Assembly: GCA_945923775.1 (NCBI GenBank)
Contig: CAMELR010000011.1
Location: 1-64,000, forward strand
Reading direction: 5' to 3'
Source: an uncultured Clostridia bacterium
GTDB taxonomy: Bacteria; Bacillota; Clostridia; Oscillospirales; Ruminococcaceae
Length of the DNA: 64,000 nt
Part shown: one piece after another, positions 1 to 7,620 of the stretch
How positions within the stretch are numbered: the stretch's first letter is position 1
Layout of the letters: each line of letters starts with the position of its first letter
Position numbers and translations under genes: made by a program
The notes under the pieces: generated by a model
Databases searched by the model: none
The model's input: only the letters and a program-made list of their open reading frames with translations
What the model was told of the DNA's origin: nothing

Positions 1-98
1 CCAAGAAGTCCACCAAGCGCAAGAGAGGCCTGCGTGCTGGCGCATATGCAGACGTTACCAACGTAGCTGCTGTAAAGAGCCTTATTCCGTACAAATAA
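1..98 (+). CDS. rpmI: 50S ribosomal protein L35, C-terminal part
   Basis: The window opens inside this gene; the frame starts at base 3 and ends at TAA 96-98. The visible 31 residues begin KKSTKRKRGLR and end VKSLIPYK, the basic tail typical of L35, a small protein of the large ribosomal subunit. It lies 49 bp upstream of rplT, the usual infC-rpmI-rplT order. The start and any infC leader lie outside the window. Confidence 0.93.
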   Translation, partial: KKSTKRKRGLRAGAYADVTNVAAVKSLIPYK

Positions 99-147
99 TC
101 GACCGCGGAATGAGTCCGCAGACAAAAATAACAGGAGGTAATGTAAC

Positions 148-501
148 ATGGCACGCGTAAAGGGCGCACTCGCAACTCGTAAGAGAAGAAATAGAACATT
201 AAAGCTGGCAAAGGGCTACTGGGGCGGCAAGAGCAGACTTTTCAAGACTGCTAAGGAAGCTGTATGGAAGTCCGGTCAGTATGCTTACATCGGCAGACGT
301 CTCAAGAAGAGAGACTTCAGAAAGCTCTGGATCACCAGAATTTCTGCTGCTGCTAAGTCCAACGGTATGAACTATTCCACTTTCATGAACGGTCTGAAGA
401 AGGCTGGCATCACTCTGAACAGAAAGATGCTCTCCGAGATCGCAATCAATGACGCAGCTGGCTTCACTGCTCTGACAGAGAAGGCTAAGGCAGCGCTTTA
501 A
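148..501 (+). CDS. rplT: 50S ribosomal protein L20
   Basis: L20 binds 23S rRNA and is needed early in large-subunit assembly. The 117-residue product has the family's usual length and strongly basic N-terminal arm ([16 protein letters not shown]) followed by the conserved [14 protein letters not shown] block near residues 46-59. An AGGAGG Shine-Dalgarno sequence lies about 8 bases before the ATG. It follows rpmI as in most Firmicutes. In Bacillus L20 represses its own operon through an upstream leader; that region is not in this window. A hairpin terminator follows the stop codon. Confidence 0.98.
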   Translation: MARVKGALATRKRRNRTLKLAKGYWGGKSRLFKTAKEAVWKSGQYAYIGRRLKKRDFRKLWITRISAAAKSNGMNYSTFMNGLKKAGITLNRKMLSEIAINDAAGFTALTEKAKAAL

Positions 502-509
502 GGTGCAAA

Positions 510-543
510 TATCTCACGTTCTGTTCCGGGGCGTGAGATTTTT
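510..543 (+). terminator. Intrinsic terminator after rplT
   Basis: An 8-bp perfect stem (ATCTCACG 511-518 with CGTGAGAT 532-539) is followed by a run of five T. It separates the ribosomal protein pair from the rRNA methyltransferase. A further complementary pair (502-510 with 558-566) encloses it; see findings. Confidence 0.85.
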
Positions 544-567
544 CGCTATGTAGGGGGATTTGCACCG

Positions 568-1338
568 TTGATCATTACATCGAGAAAAAACGACGCCGTA
601 AGGCGCTTCCGCGACATTCTCCTGGAGAAAAAGCTGCGTGATTCCGAGGGCGTTTTCGCCGTTGAGGGAGACCATCTCTGCGACGAGCTTGCAAAATCCG
701 GATTTCGGATAATTTCCGCGTTCGCGACTGAAAACGCGCTCTCGAAATACCCGCAGACCGCTCAGGCGCTCCGCCGTGCCGGGGAGTTCGCAGTGATATC
801 TCAGGAAGTCGCGGAATATATTTCGGATACGAAGGCTCCGCAGGGGCTGTTCGCCGTCGCGGAGAAGCCGGAGCGCTACGGAATTCCCGACGGTGCCGGA
901 CGGCTGGTGCTGCTCGACGGAGTTCAGGATCCCGGGAATGTCGGGACGATACTGCGTACCGCGGAGGCTCTCGGCTTTGACGGGGCGGCGCTTTCGCCGG
1001 ACTGCGCCGATGTCTGGTCGCCGAAAACACTCCGGGCTTCGATGGGAAGCGCGCTGAGGCTCCCGTGTATCATCGGGGAGCTTCCGGGGATAATAACCGG
1101 GCTGAAAGAGCGCGGATTCATGGTCTACGGCTCAATGCTGGACAGCTCCGCTGCAAAGCTCGGGACGCTTGATTTCCCGGAGCATGCCGCAGTTGTGATA
1201 GGCAGCGAGGGCGCGGGGATCTCGCGGGAGACCGCGGAGGTCTGCGACCAGGCGGTGTATATCCCGATATCCGGCGCGGAATCGCTGAACGCGGGAGCCG
1301 CAGCCGCAATCCTGCTCTGGGAGCTTTCCAGGCGCTGA
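568..1338 (+). CDS. TrmH/SpoU-family rRNA 2'-O-ribose methyltransferase
   Basis: A 256-residue SPOUT-class RNA methyltransferase that should transfer a methyl group from SAM to a ribose 2'-hydroxyl, most likely in 23S rRNA. The N-terminal region carries a substrate-binding domain (about residues 1-100). The C-terminal knotted domain shows the three SpoU motifs: DPGNVGTILRTA at 121-132, IGSEGAGIS at 211-219 and IPISGAESLNAGAAAAI at 232-248. The start is TTG, chosen because an AGGGGG ribosome site lies 10 bases upstream and the family's N-terminus begins here. A related gene sits next to rplT or pheS in many Firmicutes. The exact target nucleotide cannot be read from the sequence. Confidence 0.9.
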   Translation: MIITSRKNDAVRRFRDILLEKKLRDSEGVFAVEGDHLCDELAKSGFRIISAFATENALSKYPQTAQALRRAGEFAVISQEVAEYISDTKAPQGLFAVAEKPERYGIPDGAGRLVLLDGVQDPGNVGTILRTAEALGFDGAALSPDCADVWSPKTLRASMGSALRLPCIIGELPGIITGLKERGFMVYGSMLDSSAAKLGTLDFPEHAAVVIGSEGAGISRETAEVCDQAVYIPISGAESLNAGAAAAILLWELSRR

Positions 1339-1495
1339 AACGATAATTTTTAAGCTGGACATGACCTGCCCGGCTTATTCGCGTATGTTCTGCTGCGGGG
1401 ACGCAGCAGGCAGTGCAAAACCATAAGCTGACTTTCGGCTTTGCACTGCCTAATGCCCTGATGGGCGCAAATCAGAAAATTTAGGGGGAAACTCT
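1339..1495 (+). other. Structured intergenic region or topA leader with four consecutive hairpins
   Basis: Four stem-loops occupy most of this 157-bp gap: TAAGCTGG 1351-1358 with 1370-1377 (one G-U pair); CTGCTGCG 1390-1397 with 1402-1409 around a GGGA loop; an 11-base arm 1409-1419 with 1440-1450; and GCCC 1455-1458 with GGGC 1463-1466. No T-run follows any of them, so they do not look like terminators. I see no good promoter. The topA ribosome site follows directly. Confidence 0.6.
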
Positions 1496-3610
1496 GTGCC
1501 GCATCTAGTAATACTGGAGTCGCCGTCTAAGGCGAAAACCGTTAAGAAGTACCTCGGCGAGGGCTATGACGTAATAGCCTCCACCGGTCATATAATCGAC
1601 CTGCCGAAGTCCAAGCTCGGCGTTGACGTGGAGCACGATTTTGCTCCGCAGTACGTCAACATGAAGGACAAGGCAGAGGTCATAAAGGAACTCAAAAAGC
1701 ACGCTAAGGCGAGCGATATAGTCTACCTCGCGACCGACCCGGATAGAGAGGGCGAAGCGATAGCATGGCATCTGTCGCACCTTCTGAACATCGACGAGAA
1801 GTCTCCGGTGCGCGTTACATTCAACGAGATCACTAAGACCGGCGTAAAGGCCGGAATGAGCGCCCCGCGCTGCATCGACACAAACATAGTCGACGCACAG
1901 CAGGCGCGCCGCATCCTTGACAGAATAGTGGGTTACAAGCTGTCGCCGTTCCTCTGGAAGAAGGTAAGGCGCGGTCTGTCCGCAGGACGCGTGCAGTCCG
2001 TTGCGGTGCGTATCATCGTAGACCGCGAGAACGAGATCCGCAGCTTCGTTTCCCAGGAGTACTGGAGCGTTGACGCTAAGCTGCTTGCGGCTTCCTCAAA
2101 GAAGGCGTTCCCGGCGAAGCTCAGCGAGGTCGACGGGGAAAAGGTGTCCATCGGCAGCAAGGAGGAGGCAGACAAGCTCCTTGAGCGCCTCAAGGGCGCG
2201 GAGTTCGTCGTTACCGGGCTGAAGAAGTCACAGCGCAAGAAGCAGCCCGCTCCGCCGTTTACCACCTCGACCCTTCAGCAGGAGGCGAGCCGCCGCTATT
2301 CCTTCCAGTCCCGCCGCACAATGAAGGCGGCTCAGGAGCTGTACGAAGGTATCGACGTTGCAGGAATGGGCGCCGTCGGTCTGATAACCTACATGCGAAC
2401 CGACTCACTGCGTATCTCCGACGAGGCTAAGGCGGCCGCCGCAGATCTCATCAAGGAGCTTTACGGCGCGGAGTATCTCCCGGAGAAGCCCCGTGTGTTC
2501 AAATCGAAGAACAACGCGCAGGACGCCCACGAGGCGATACGTCCCACCACGGTCAGCCTGACCCCCGACAAGGTCAAGGCGTCGCTGAGCTCCGACCAGT
2601 ATAAGCTCTACAAGCTCATCTGGGAGCGCTTCATGGCGAGCCAGATGCAGAATGCCGTCCTCGATACCGTCGCCGCGGACATTACAGCCGCAGGGTGCCT
2701 TTTCAAGAGCAGCGGCTATTCCGTGAAGTTCGACGGATTCACAAAGCTCTACGAGGAGACGAAGGACTCCGACAACGAGCAGAGCGGAGCGCTCCCGAAG
2801 CTGGAAAAGGGTGAGAAGCTCACCGCGAAGGAAGTGCTGGGAAATCAGCACTTCACACAGCCGCCGGCGCGCTACAATGAAGCCTCACTCATCAAGGAGC
2901 TTGAGGAAAACGGCATCGGCAGACCGTCGACCTATGCGCCGACTATCTCCACGATCCTCGACCGCCACTATGTAGAGCGCGAGCAGGGAAATCAGATAAA
3001 GCCCACGGCGCTCGGAGAGGTAATTACCGAGCTGCTCAAGGAGCACTTCAACGATATAGTAGACGTCAAGTTTACGGCTAAGATGGAAACTGAGCTGGAT
3101 AACATCGAGCATGGTACAGTGAACTGGGTGGATATCCTGCGGAGATTCTACGGCAATTTCGCGAAAACGCTTGAAAAGGCGGAATCCGACATGGAGGGCA
3201 AGCGCGTGAAGGTTCCCGACGAGCCCACCGATGTTATCTGCGAAGAATGCGGAAAGCCGATGGTTATCAAGATAGGCCCGTTCGGAAAGTTCCTCGGGTG
3301 CAGCGGATTTCCGGAGTGCAAGTTCACCAAGAAGATAGTCACTGAAACCCAGGGAAACTGCCCGAAGTGCGGCAAGAAGATGCTTGCGAAGAAGTCCAAG
3401 AAGGGCAAGCCGTTCTACGGCTGCGAGGACTACCAGAACTGCAACTTCATGACGTGGGATCTGCCGATCTCGGAGAAATGTCCGCAATGCGGGGCTACGC
3501 TCTTCAAGAAAACCGGCAGACAGGGCAAGATATATTGCGCGAAGGAGGGCTGCGGCTACGAACGCCCCCTCGACGGCGCAGATTCAAAGGATAAGAGCAA
3601 TGACAGTTAA
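1496..3610 (+). CDS. topA: DNA topoisomerase I (type IA)
   Basis: Relaxes negatively supercoiled DNA by cutting one strand through a 5'-phosphotyrosine. The 704-residue protein has a Toprim domain with ESP at 8-10 and DPDREGEA at 81-88, the core with catalytic Tyr299 in GLITYMRTDS, and three C-terminal zinc ribbons (CEECG, CPKCG, CPQCG, each with a second cysteine pair) that help bind single-stranded DNA. The start is GTG at 1496 with a TAGGGGGA ribosome site 7 bases upstream; the N-terminus PHLVILESPSKAKT matches the family. Its last 11 bases overlap trmFO, so the two are translationally linked. Confidence 0.98.
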   Translation: MPHLVILESPSKAKTVKKYLGEGYDVIASTGHIIDLPKSKLGVDVEHDFAPQYVNMKDKAEVIKELKKHAKASDIVYLATDPDREGEAIAWHLSHLLNIDEKSPVRVTFNEITKTGVKAGMSAPRCIDTNIVDAQQARRILDRIVGYKLSPFLWKKVRRGLSAGRVQSVAVRIIVDRENEIRSFVSQEYWSVDAKLLAASSKKAFPAKLSEVDGEKVSIGSKEEADKLLERLKGAEFVVTGLKKSQRKKQPAPPFTTSTLQQEASRRYSFQSRRTMKAAQELYEGIDVAGMGAVGLITYMRTDSLRISDEAKAAAADLIKELYGAEYLPEKPRVFKSKNNAQDAHEAIRPTTVSLTPDKVKASLSSDQYKLYKLIWERFMASQMQNAVLDTVAADITAAGCLFKSSGYSVKFDGFTKLYEETKDSDNEQSGALPKLEKGEKLTAKEVLGNQHFTQPPARYNEASLIKELEENGIGRPSTYAPTISTILDRHYVEREQGNQIKPTALGEVITELLKEHFNDIVDVKFTAKMETELDNIEHGTVNWVDILRRFYGNFAKTLEKAESDMEGKRVKVPDEPTDVICEECGKPMVIKIGPFGKFLGCSGFPECKFTKKIVTETQGNCPKCGKKMLAKKSKKGKPFYGCEDYQNCNFMTWDLPISEKCPQCGATLFKKTGRQGKIYCAKEGCGYERPLDGADSKDKSNDS

Positions 3611-4922
3611 GGTTATCGGCGCGGGTCTCGCCGGGTGCGAAGCGGCGGTACAGCTCGCAGGGCGCGGGTTTGACGTTGAGCTCCACGAAATGAAGCCGCA
3701 GAAATATTCCCCGGCGCACCACTACGAGGGCTTCGCGGAGCTGGTCTGCTCGAATTCGCTCAAGGCGGCGCGCCCCGAGAGCGCGTGCGGTCTGCTTAAG
3801 GAGGAAATGCGCCGGTTCGGTTCGGTGATACTCCAGGCTGCGGAAAAGACCGCAGTCCCTGCCGGAGGCGCTCTCGCGGTAAACCGCACGGAGTTTTCCG
3901 ACGAGGTGACGAGAATAGTCAGGAGCTTTCCGAATATCCGGGTGATAGAAGGAGAAGTTACCGAGCTTCCGGAAAAAAACGCGGTGATATGCACAGGTCC
4001 GCTGACCTCCGACGCGCTGGCCGAGAAAATACGCGGCATATGCGGCGAGGGGCTGAGCTTTTACGACGCGGCGGCACCCATCGTTTCGGCGGACAGCATT
4101 GATTTCAGCAAGGCGTTCTTCCAGACGAGGTACGACAAGGGCGAGGCGGATTACGTCAACTGCCCCATGACCCGGGAGGAATACGAGGCGTTCTACGAGG
4201 CGCTTGTGACCGCTGAGAGCGCTCCGTTAAAGGAGTTCGACCGCCCGGAGGAGTCCGCGGGAATGAAGGTGTTCGAAGGCTGCATGCCGGTGGAGGTGCT
4301 CGCGAAGCGCGGCTTTGAGAGCGTCCGCTACGGCTGCATGAAGCCCGTAGGGCTTACCGACCCGCGCACGGGTAAGCGCCCATACGCGGCGGTGCAGCTC
4401 CGCAAGGAGAACCGAGACGGCACGATGTATAACCTCGTGGGATTCCAGACTAACCTGAAATTCGGCGAGCAAAAGCGCGTATTTTCGATGATACCCGGGC
4501 TTGAGAACGCGGAGTTCGTGCGCTACGGCGTAATGCACCGCAATACGTTCCTGGACAGCCCGCGGCTGCTGGACGAGTGGTTCATGCTGCGCGGCTCTGA
4601 CAACGTATTTTTCGGCGGTCAGATGACCGGCGTGGAGGGCTACGTTGAAAGCGCGGCTTCCGGGATCGTCGCTGGAAGGGCGCTTGCCGACAGGCTCAGC
4701 GGAAAGCAGCCGCTGACGCTTCCCAGGACGACAATGCTCGGGGCGCTGTGCAGCTATATCAGCGACCCTACCGTTGAGAATTTCCAGCCGATGGCAAGCA
4801 GCATGGGCATACTCCCGTCCCTTGACAGGGTGATAAAAGGCAAGCAGGAGCGCTACGGCGCGCTTGCACAGAGAGCGCTTTCCGACCTGGACAAGGCTCT
4901 TTCCGACAGTGAGGATACATAA
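3600..4922 (+). CDS. trmFO: Methylenetetrahydrofolate-tRNA-(uracil-54-C5)-methyltransferase
   Basis: Flavoenzyme that makes ribothymidine at position 54 of the tRNA T-loop, using methylenetetrahydrofolate as carbon donor. The 440-residue protein starts with the FAD-binding Rossmann motif VIGAGLAGCEAA (residues 5-16). It carries family blocks such as LVCSNSLKA, MKPVGLTDPRTG and YAAVQLRKEN. It begins inside the end of topA and ends one base before plsX, so it sits in a tightly coupled run. topA-trmFO adjacency is a common Firmicutes arrangement. Confidence 0.97.
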   Translation: MTVKVIGAGLAGCEAAVQLAGRGFDVELHEMKPQKYSPAHHYEGFAELVCSNSLKAARPESACGLLKEEMRRFGSVILQAAEKTAVPAGGALAVNRTEFSDEVTRIVRSFPNIRVIEGEVTELPEKNAVICTGPLTSDALAEKIRGICGEGLSFYDAAAPIVSADSIDFSKAFFQTRYDKGEADYVNCPMTREEYEAFYEALVTAESAPLKEFDRPEESAGMKVFEGCMPVEVLAKRGFESVRYGCMKPVGLTDPRTGKRPYAAVQLRKENRDGTMYNLVGFQTNLKFGEQKRVFSMIPGLENAEFVRYGVMHRNTFLDSPRLLDEWFMLRGSDNVFFGGQMTGVEGYVESAASGIVAGRALADRLSGKQPLTLPRTTMLGALCSYISDPTVENFQPMASSMGILPSLDRVIKGKQERYGALAQRALSDLDKALSDSEDT

Positions 4923-4923
4923 T

Positions 4924-5937
4924 ATGAAAATAGTAATAGACGGATTCGGCGGCGACAACGCACCGGACGAAGTATTAAAGGGCGCGGCTCTCGCGGTTAA
5001 GGAGCTTGGAATCGACATCGCGATAACCGGCGATGAGAAGATACTTATGGAGCGCATGAAGGCGCTGGATATCTCCGACAGCCACATCGAGCTGGTGCAC
5101 GCGGAGGGCGTTATCACCACGGAGGACGCTCCGAAGTCGGTCATCAAGGAGAATTCCGGCACGTCAATGGGCAAGGCGCTGTACTACCTCGCTGACGGCA
5201 ATGCCGAAGCGTTCATCAGCGCGGGAAGCACTGCGGCTATCGTAGTCGGCGGAACTATGGTCGGCAAGCGCATAAAGGGCGTAAAGAGGACTGCGCTGGT
5301 TCCGCTCATGCCCTGCCTCGGCGGCGGAAGATACGCAGTAGTCGACGGCGGCGCAAACCTTGAGTGCCGTCCGGAAATGCTCCAGCAGTTCGCCGTACTG
5401 GGAAGCATTTTCATGGAGAAAACCATGGGGATAGAGAAGCCCCGGGTAGGTCTGCTGAACATCGGCACCGAGGAGGAAAAGGGCAGGGAGCTTGAGCACG
5501 AGACCGTGAAGCTCCTCAGAAATACGCCCTCCATCAATTTCCTCGGATATGTCGAGGGCCGCGACGCGCCCATCGGCAAGGTGGACGTCCTTGTCACCGA
5601 CGGATTCACCGGAAACGTGTTCCTGAAAGCCTGCGAGGGCATGGGAATACTCATGAAGCAGTCGCTGAAATCTATGTTCTTCGCGAATCTCAAGACGAAG
5701 ATAGGAGCGCTCTGCGTAAAGAAGCAGCTCGGCGACATCACAAAACAGCTTGATTACAAGACCATCGGCGGCTCTCCGCTGCTGGGAACCGCAAAGCCGG
5801 TATTCAAGGCGCACGGAAGCTCCGACGCGGCGGCGTTCCTGGGAGCGTTCCGGCAGGCAAAGATGTTCGTTGAGAAGAACGCGATAGAGGAAATGACGAG
5901 CGCTATTGCGGCTCTCGGAGTTAAGGAAGAGGATTGA
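4924..5937 (+). CDS. plsX: Phosphate acyltransferase PlsX
   Basis: Converts acyl-ACP to acyl-phosphate, the donor for PlsY in phospholipid synthesis. The 337-residue product has the family N-terminus MKIVIDGFGGDNAPDE, then SAGSTAAIVVGGTM and DGFTGNVFLKACEGM. The ATG at 4924 was chosen over an in-frame upstream ATG at 4864 because the family begins here and the longer form would run 59 bases into trmFO. A GTGAGGA ribosome site lies in the end of trmFO. In many Firmicutes acpP lies between plsX and rnc; here rnc follows directly. Confidence 0.96.
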   Translation: MKIVIDGFGGDNAPDEVLKGAALAVKELGIDIAITGDEKILMERMKALDISDSHIELVHAEGVITTEDAPKSVIKENSGTSMGKALYYLADGNAEAFISAGSTAAIVVGGTMVGKRIKGVKRTALVPLMPCLGGGRYAVVDGGANLECRPEMLQQFAVLGSIFMEKTMGIEKPRVGLLNIGTEEEKGRELEHETVKLLRNTPSINFLGYVEGRDAPIGKVDVLVTDGFTGNVFLKACEGMGILMKQSLKSMFFANLKTKIGALCVKKQLGDITKQLDYKTIGGSPLLGTAKPVFKAHGSSDAAAFLGAFRQAKMFVEKNAIEEMTSAIAALGVKEED

Positions 5938-5938
5938 C

Positions 5939-6628
5939 ATGTCTGAATTCAGTCAGCTTGAAGAAAAAATAGGATACACCTTTAAGGATAAGTCGTACCT
6001 GCGCGGCGCGATGACCCATTCCAGCTATTCCGGCGGAAAGAACAACGGCAGCAACGAGCGCCTGGAGTTCCTCGGGGACAGCGTGCTTCAGATAACAGTT
6101 TCGCTGTACCTCTACACGAACATGACCACCGTTCCGGAGGGCGGGCTGACAAAGCTGCGCGCCTCCATCGTGTGCGAGAATTCGCTGTATAACTTCGCGA
6201 AGCGCATTTCCCTTGGCGACTACATTCTGCTCGGAAAGGGCGAGGAGATGACCGGAGGCCGCGAGCGCCGTTCCATTCTTGCGGACGCTTTCGAAGCGCT
6301 CATCGCGGCGATATTCCTTGACGGCGGCATGGACGAGGCTCAGAAGTTCATCATGAGATTCGTGCCGTCAATCGAGGCGATAAAGAGCGGAAAGGTAAAG
6401 CTCGGCGACTACAAGACGATTTTGCAGGAGATAATCCAGCAGAATCCGGAGGAGCATATTTCCTACGAAGTCACCGAGGAAGAAGGCGAAGCTCACCATA
6501 AGACCTTCACCGCGGACGTTATGCTGAACGGTCAGAGCATAGGCACCGGCTCGGGTCAGAGCAAGAAGGAAGCCGAGCAGGCTGCCGCCAAGGAAGCTAT
6601 CGGGCTGATGGGCTATGAAACGGACTAA
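5939..6628 (+). CDS. rnc: Ribonuclease III
   Basis: Cuts double-stranded RNA, including rRNA precursors. The 229-residue protein has the catalytic signature NERLEFLGDSVLQ at 39-51, the second acidic cluster ADAFEALIAAIF near 115-126 and a C-terminal double-stranded-RNA-binding domain (about 158-225) ending in KKEAEQAAAKEAI. The ATG at 5939 lies one base after the plsX stop and is preceded by an AAGGAAGAGG site, so I prefer it to the longer in-frame start inside plsX. rnc followed by smc and ftsY is a classic Gram-positive arrangement. Confidence 0.97.
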   Translation: MSEFSQLEEKIGYTFKDKSYLRGAMTHSSYSGGKNNGSNERLEFLGDSVLQITVSLYLYTNMTTVPEGGLTKLRASIVCENSLYNFAKRISLGDYILLGKGEEMTGGRERRSILADAFEALIAAIFLDGGMDEAQKFIMRFVPSIEAIKSGKVKLGDYKTILQEIIQQNPEEHISYEVTEEEGEAHHKTFTADVMLNGQSIGTGSGQSKKEAEQAAAKEAIGLMGYETD

Positions 6629-7604
6629 CATCTCGGTTTTCATTCCGCACATCGGCTGCCCGCATCGGTGCAGCTTCTGCGACCAGCGGAGCATTTCCGG
6701 AGCGGCTCACGCGCCAACTCCGGAGGAAGTCGCGGCGCTGCTCGAGGAGCAGGCTCCGCACCTCGCGGAGCGGGGAATGCAGGCGGAGATCGCGTTTTTC
6801 GGAGGCAGCTTCACCGCCGTCCCGAGGGACTATATGGTCAGCCTGCTGGAGTGCGCCCATGCGGCGGTACAAAAGCACCCGGAGGTCTACTGCGGGATAC
6901 GCTGCTCCACACGCCCGGACTGCATTGACGGCGAGATAATCGCGATACTGAAAAAATACGGCATGACCGCCGTGGAGCTTGGCGCTCAGTCCATGTCGGA
7001 CGTGGTGCTGACCGCCAACGAGCGCGGGCATTCTTCCGAGGACGTCCGCAGGGCTTCCCGGCTGATACGGGAAAGCGGGATATCACTGGGTTTACAGATG
7101 ATGACCGGGCTTTACCGCGACAGCGAGGACGCCGTGCGGTACACCTGCCGGGAGTTCATCGCGCTCAAGCCGGACACGGTGCGCATTTACCCCACGGTCA
7201 TTCTGAAGCACACGCGGCTCGGAAGGCTGTTCGAAAGCGGGGAGTATCAGAGCTTCGGGTTCGAGCAGACCGTCGACCTGTGCGCGGAGCTTCTGCGGGA
7301 GTTCACCGCGGCGGGAGTCCGCGTTATAAGAATGGGACTTCACGCCTCAGCCGAAGTGGAAAGCGAAATGCTCGGCGGAGTGTACCACCCGGCATTCCGG
7401 GAGATAGTGGAGAGCAGGCTGTTTCTGAATGACGTGAAGCAGAAGCTTTCCGCACTGAAAAAAGGACATTATTTTTTATACACCGACAGCCGGAACATCA
7501 GCCGGGCAGTCGGACAGAAACGCGGCAATATCGCGGCTCTGAGAGAGCTGGGGTATGACGTCGATGTCAAACCTCTGGAAGGGGCGTACATCGAGCTGCG
7601 ATAA
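6615..7604 (+). CDS. Elp3-like radical SAM protein
   Basis: A 329-residue radical SAM protein. The iron-sulfur motif is near the N-terminus: Cys15, Cys19 and Cys22 in GCPHRCSFCD. FFGGSFTAVP and GIRCSTRPDCID are typical of the Elp3/COG1243 branch. The acetyltransferase domain of true Elp3 is absent, so it is not a full tRNA-elongator enzyme. It starts inside the end of rnc (14-base overlap) and is followed after 16 bases by smc. Related radical SAM genes occur between rnc and smc in other Clostridia, but I know of no assigned function; a role in RNA modification is only a guess. Confidence 0.85.
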   Translation: MKRTNISVFIPHIGCPHRCSFCDQRSISGAAHAPTPEEVAALLEEQAPHLAERGMQAEIAFFGGSFTAVPRDYMVSLLECAHAAVQKHPEVYCGIRCSTRPDCIDGEIIAILKKYGMTAVELGAQSMSDVVLTANERGHSSEDVRRASRLIRESGISLGLQMMTGLYRDSEDAVRYTCREFIALKPDTVRIYPTVILKHTRLGRLFESGEYQSFGFEQTVDLCAELLREFTAAGVRVIRMGLHASAEVESEMLGGVYHPAFREIVESRLFLNDVKQKLSALKKGHYFLYTDSRNISRAVGQKRGNIAALRELGYDVDVKPLEGAYIELR

Positions 7605-7620
7605 ACATTGAGGTTTGTGA

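Noticed and set aside
4864-4923. Upstream in-frame start for plsX
   Set aside because: It lies inside trmFO, has no ribosome site and adds residues absent from the family.
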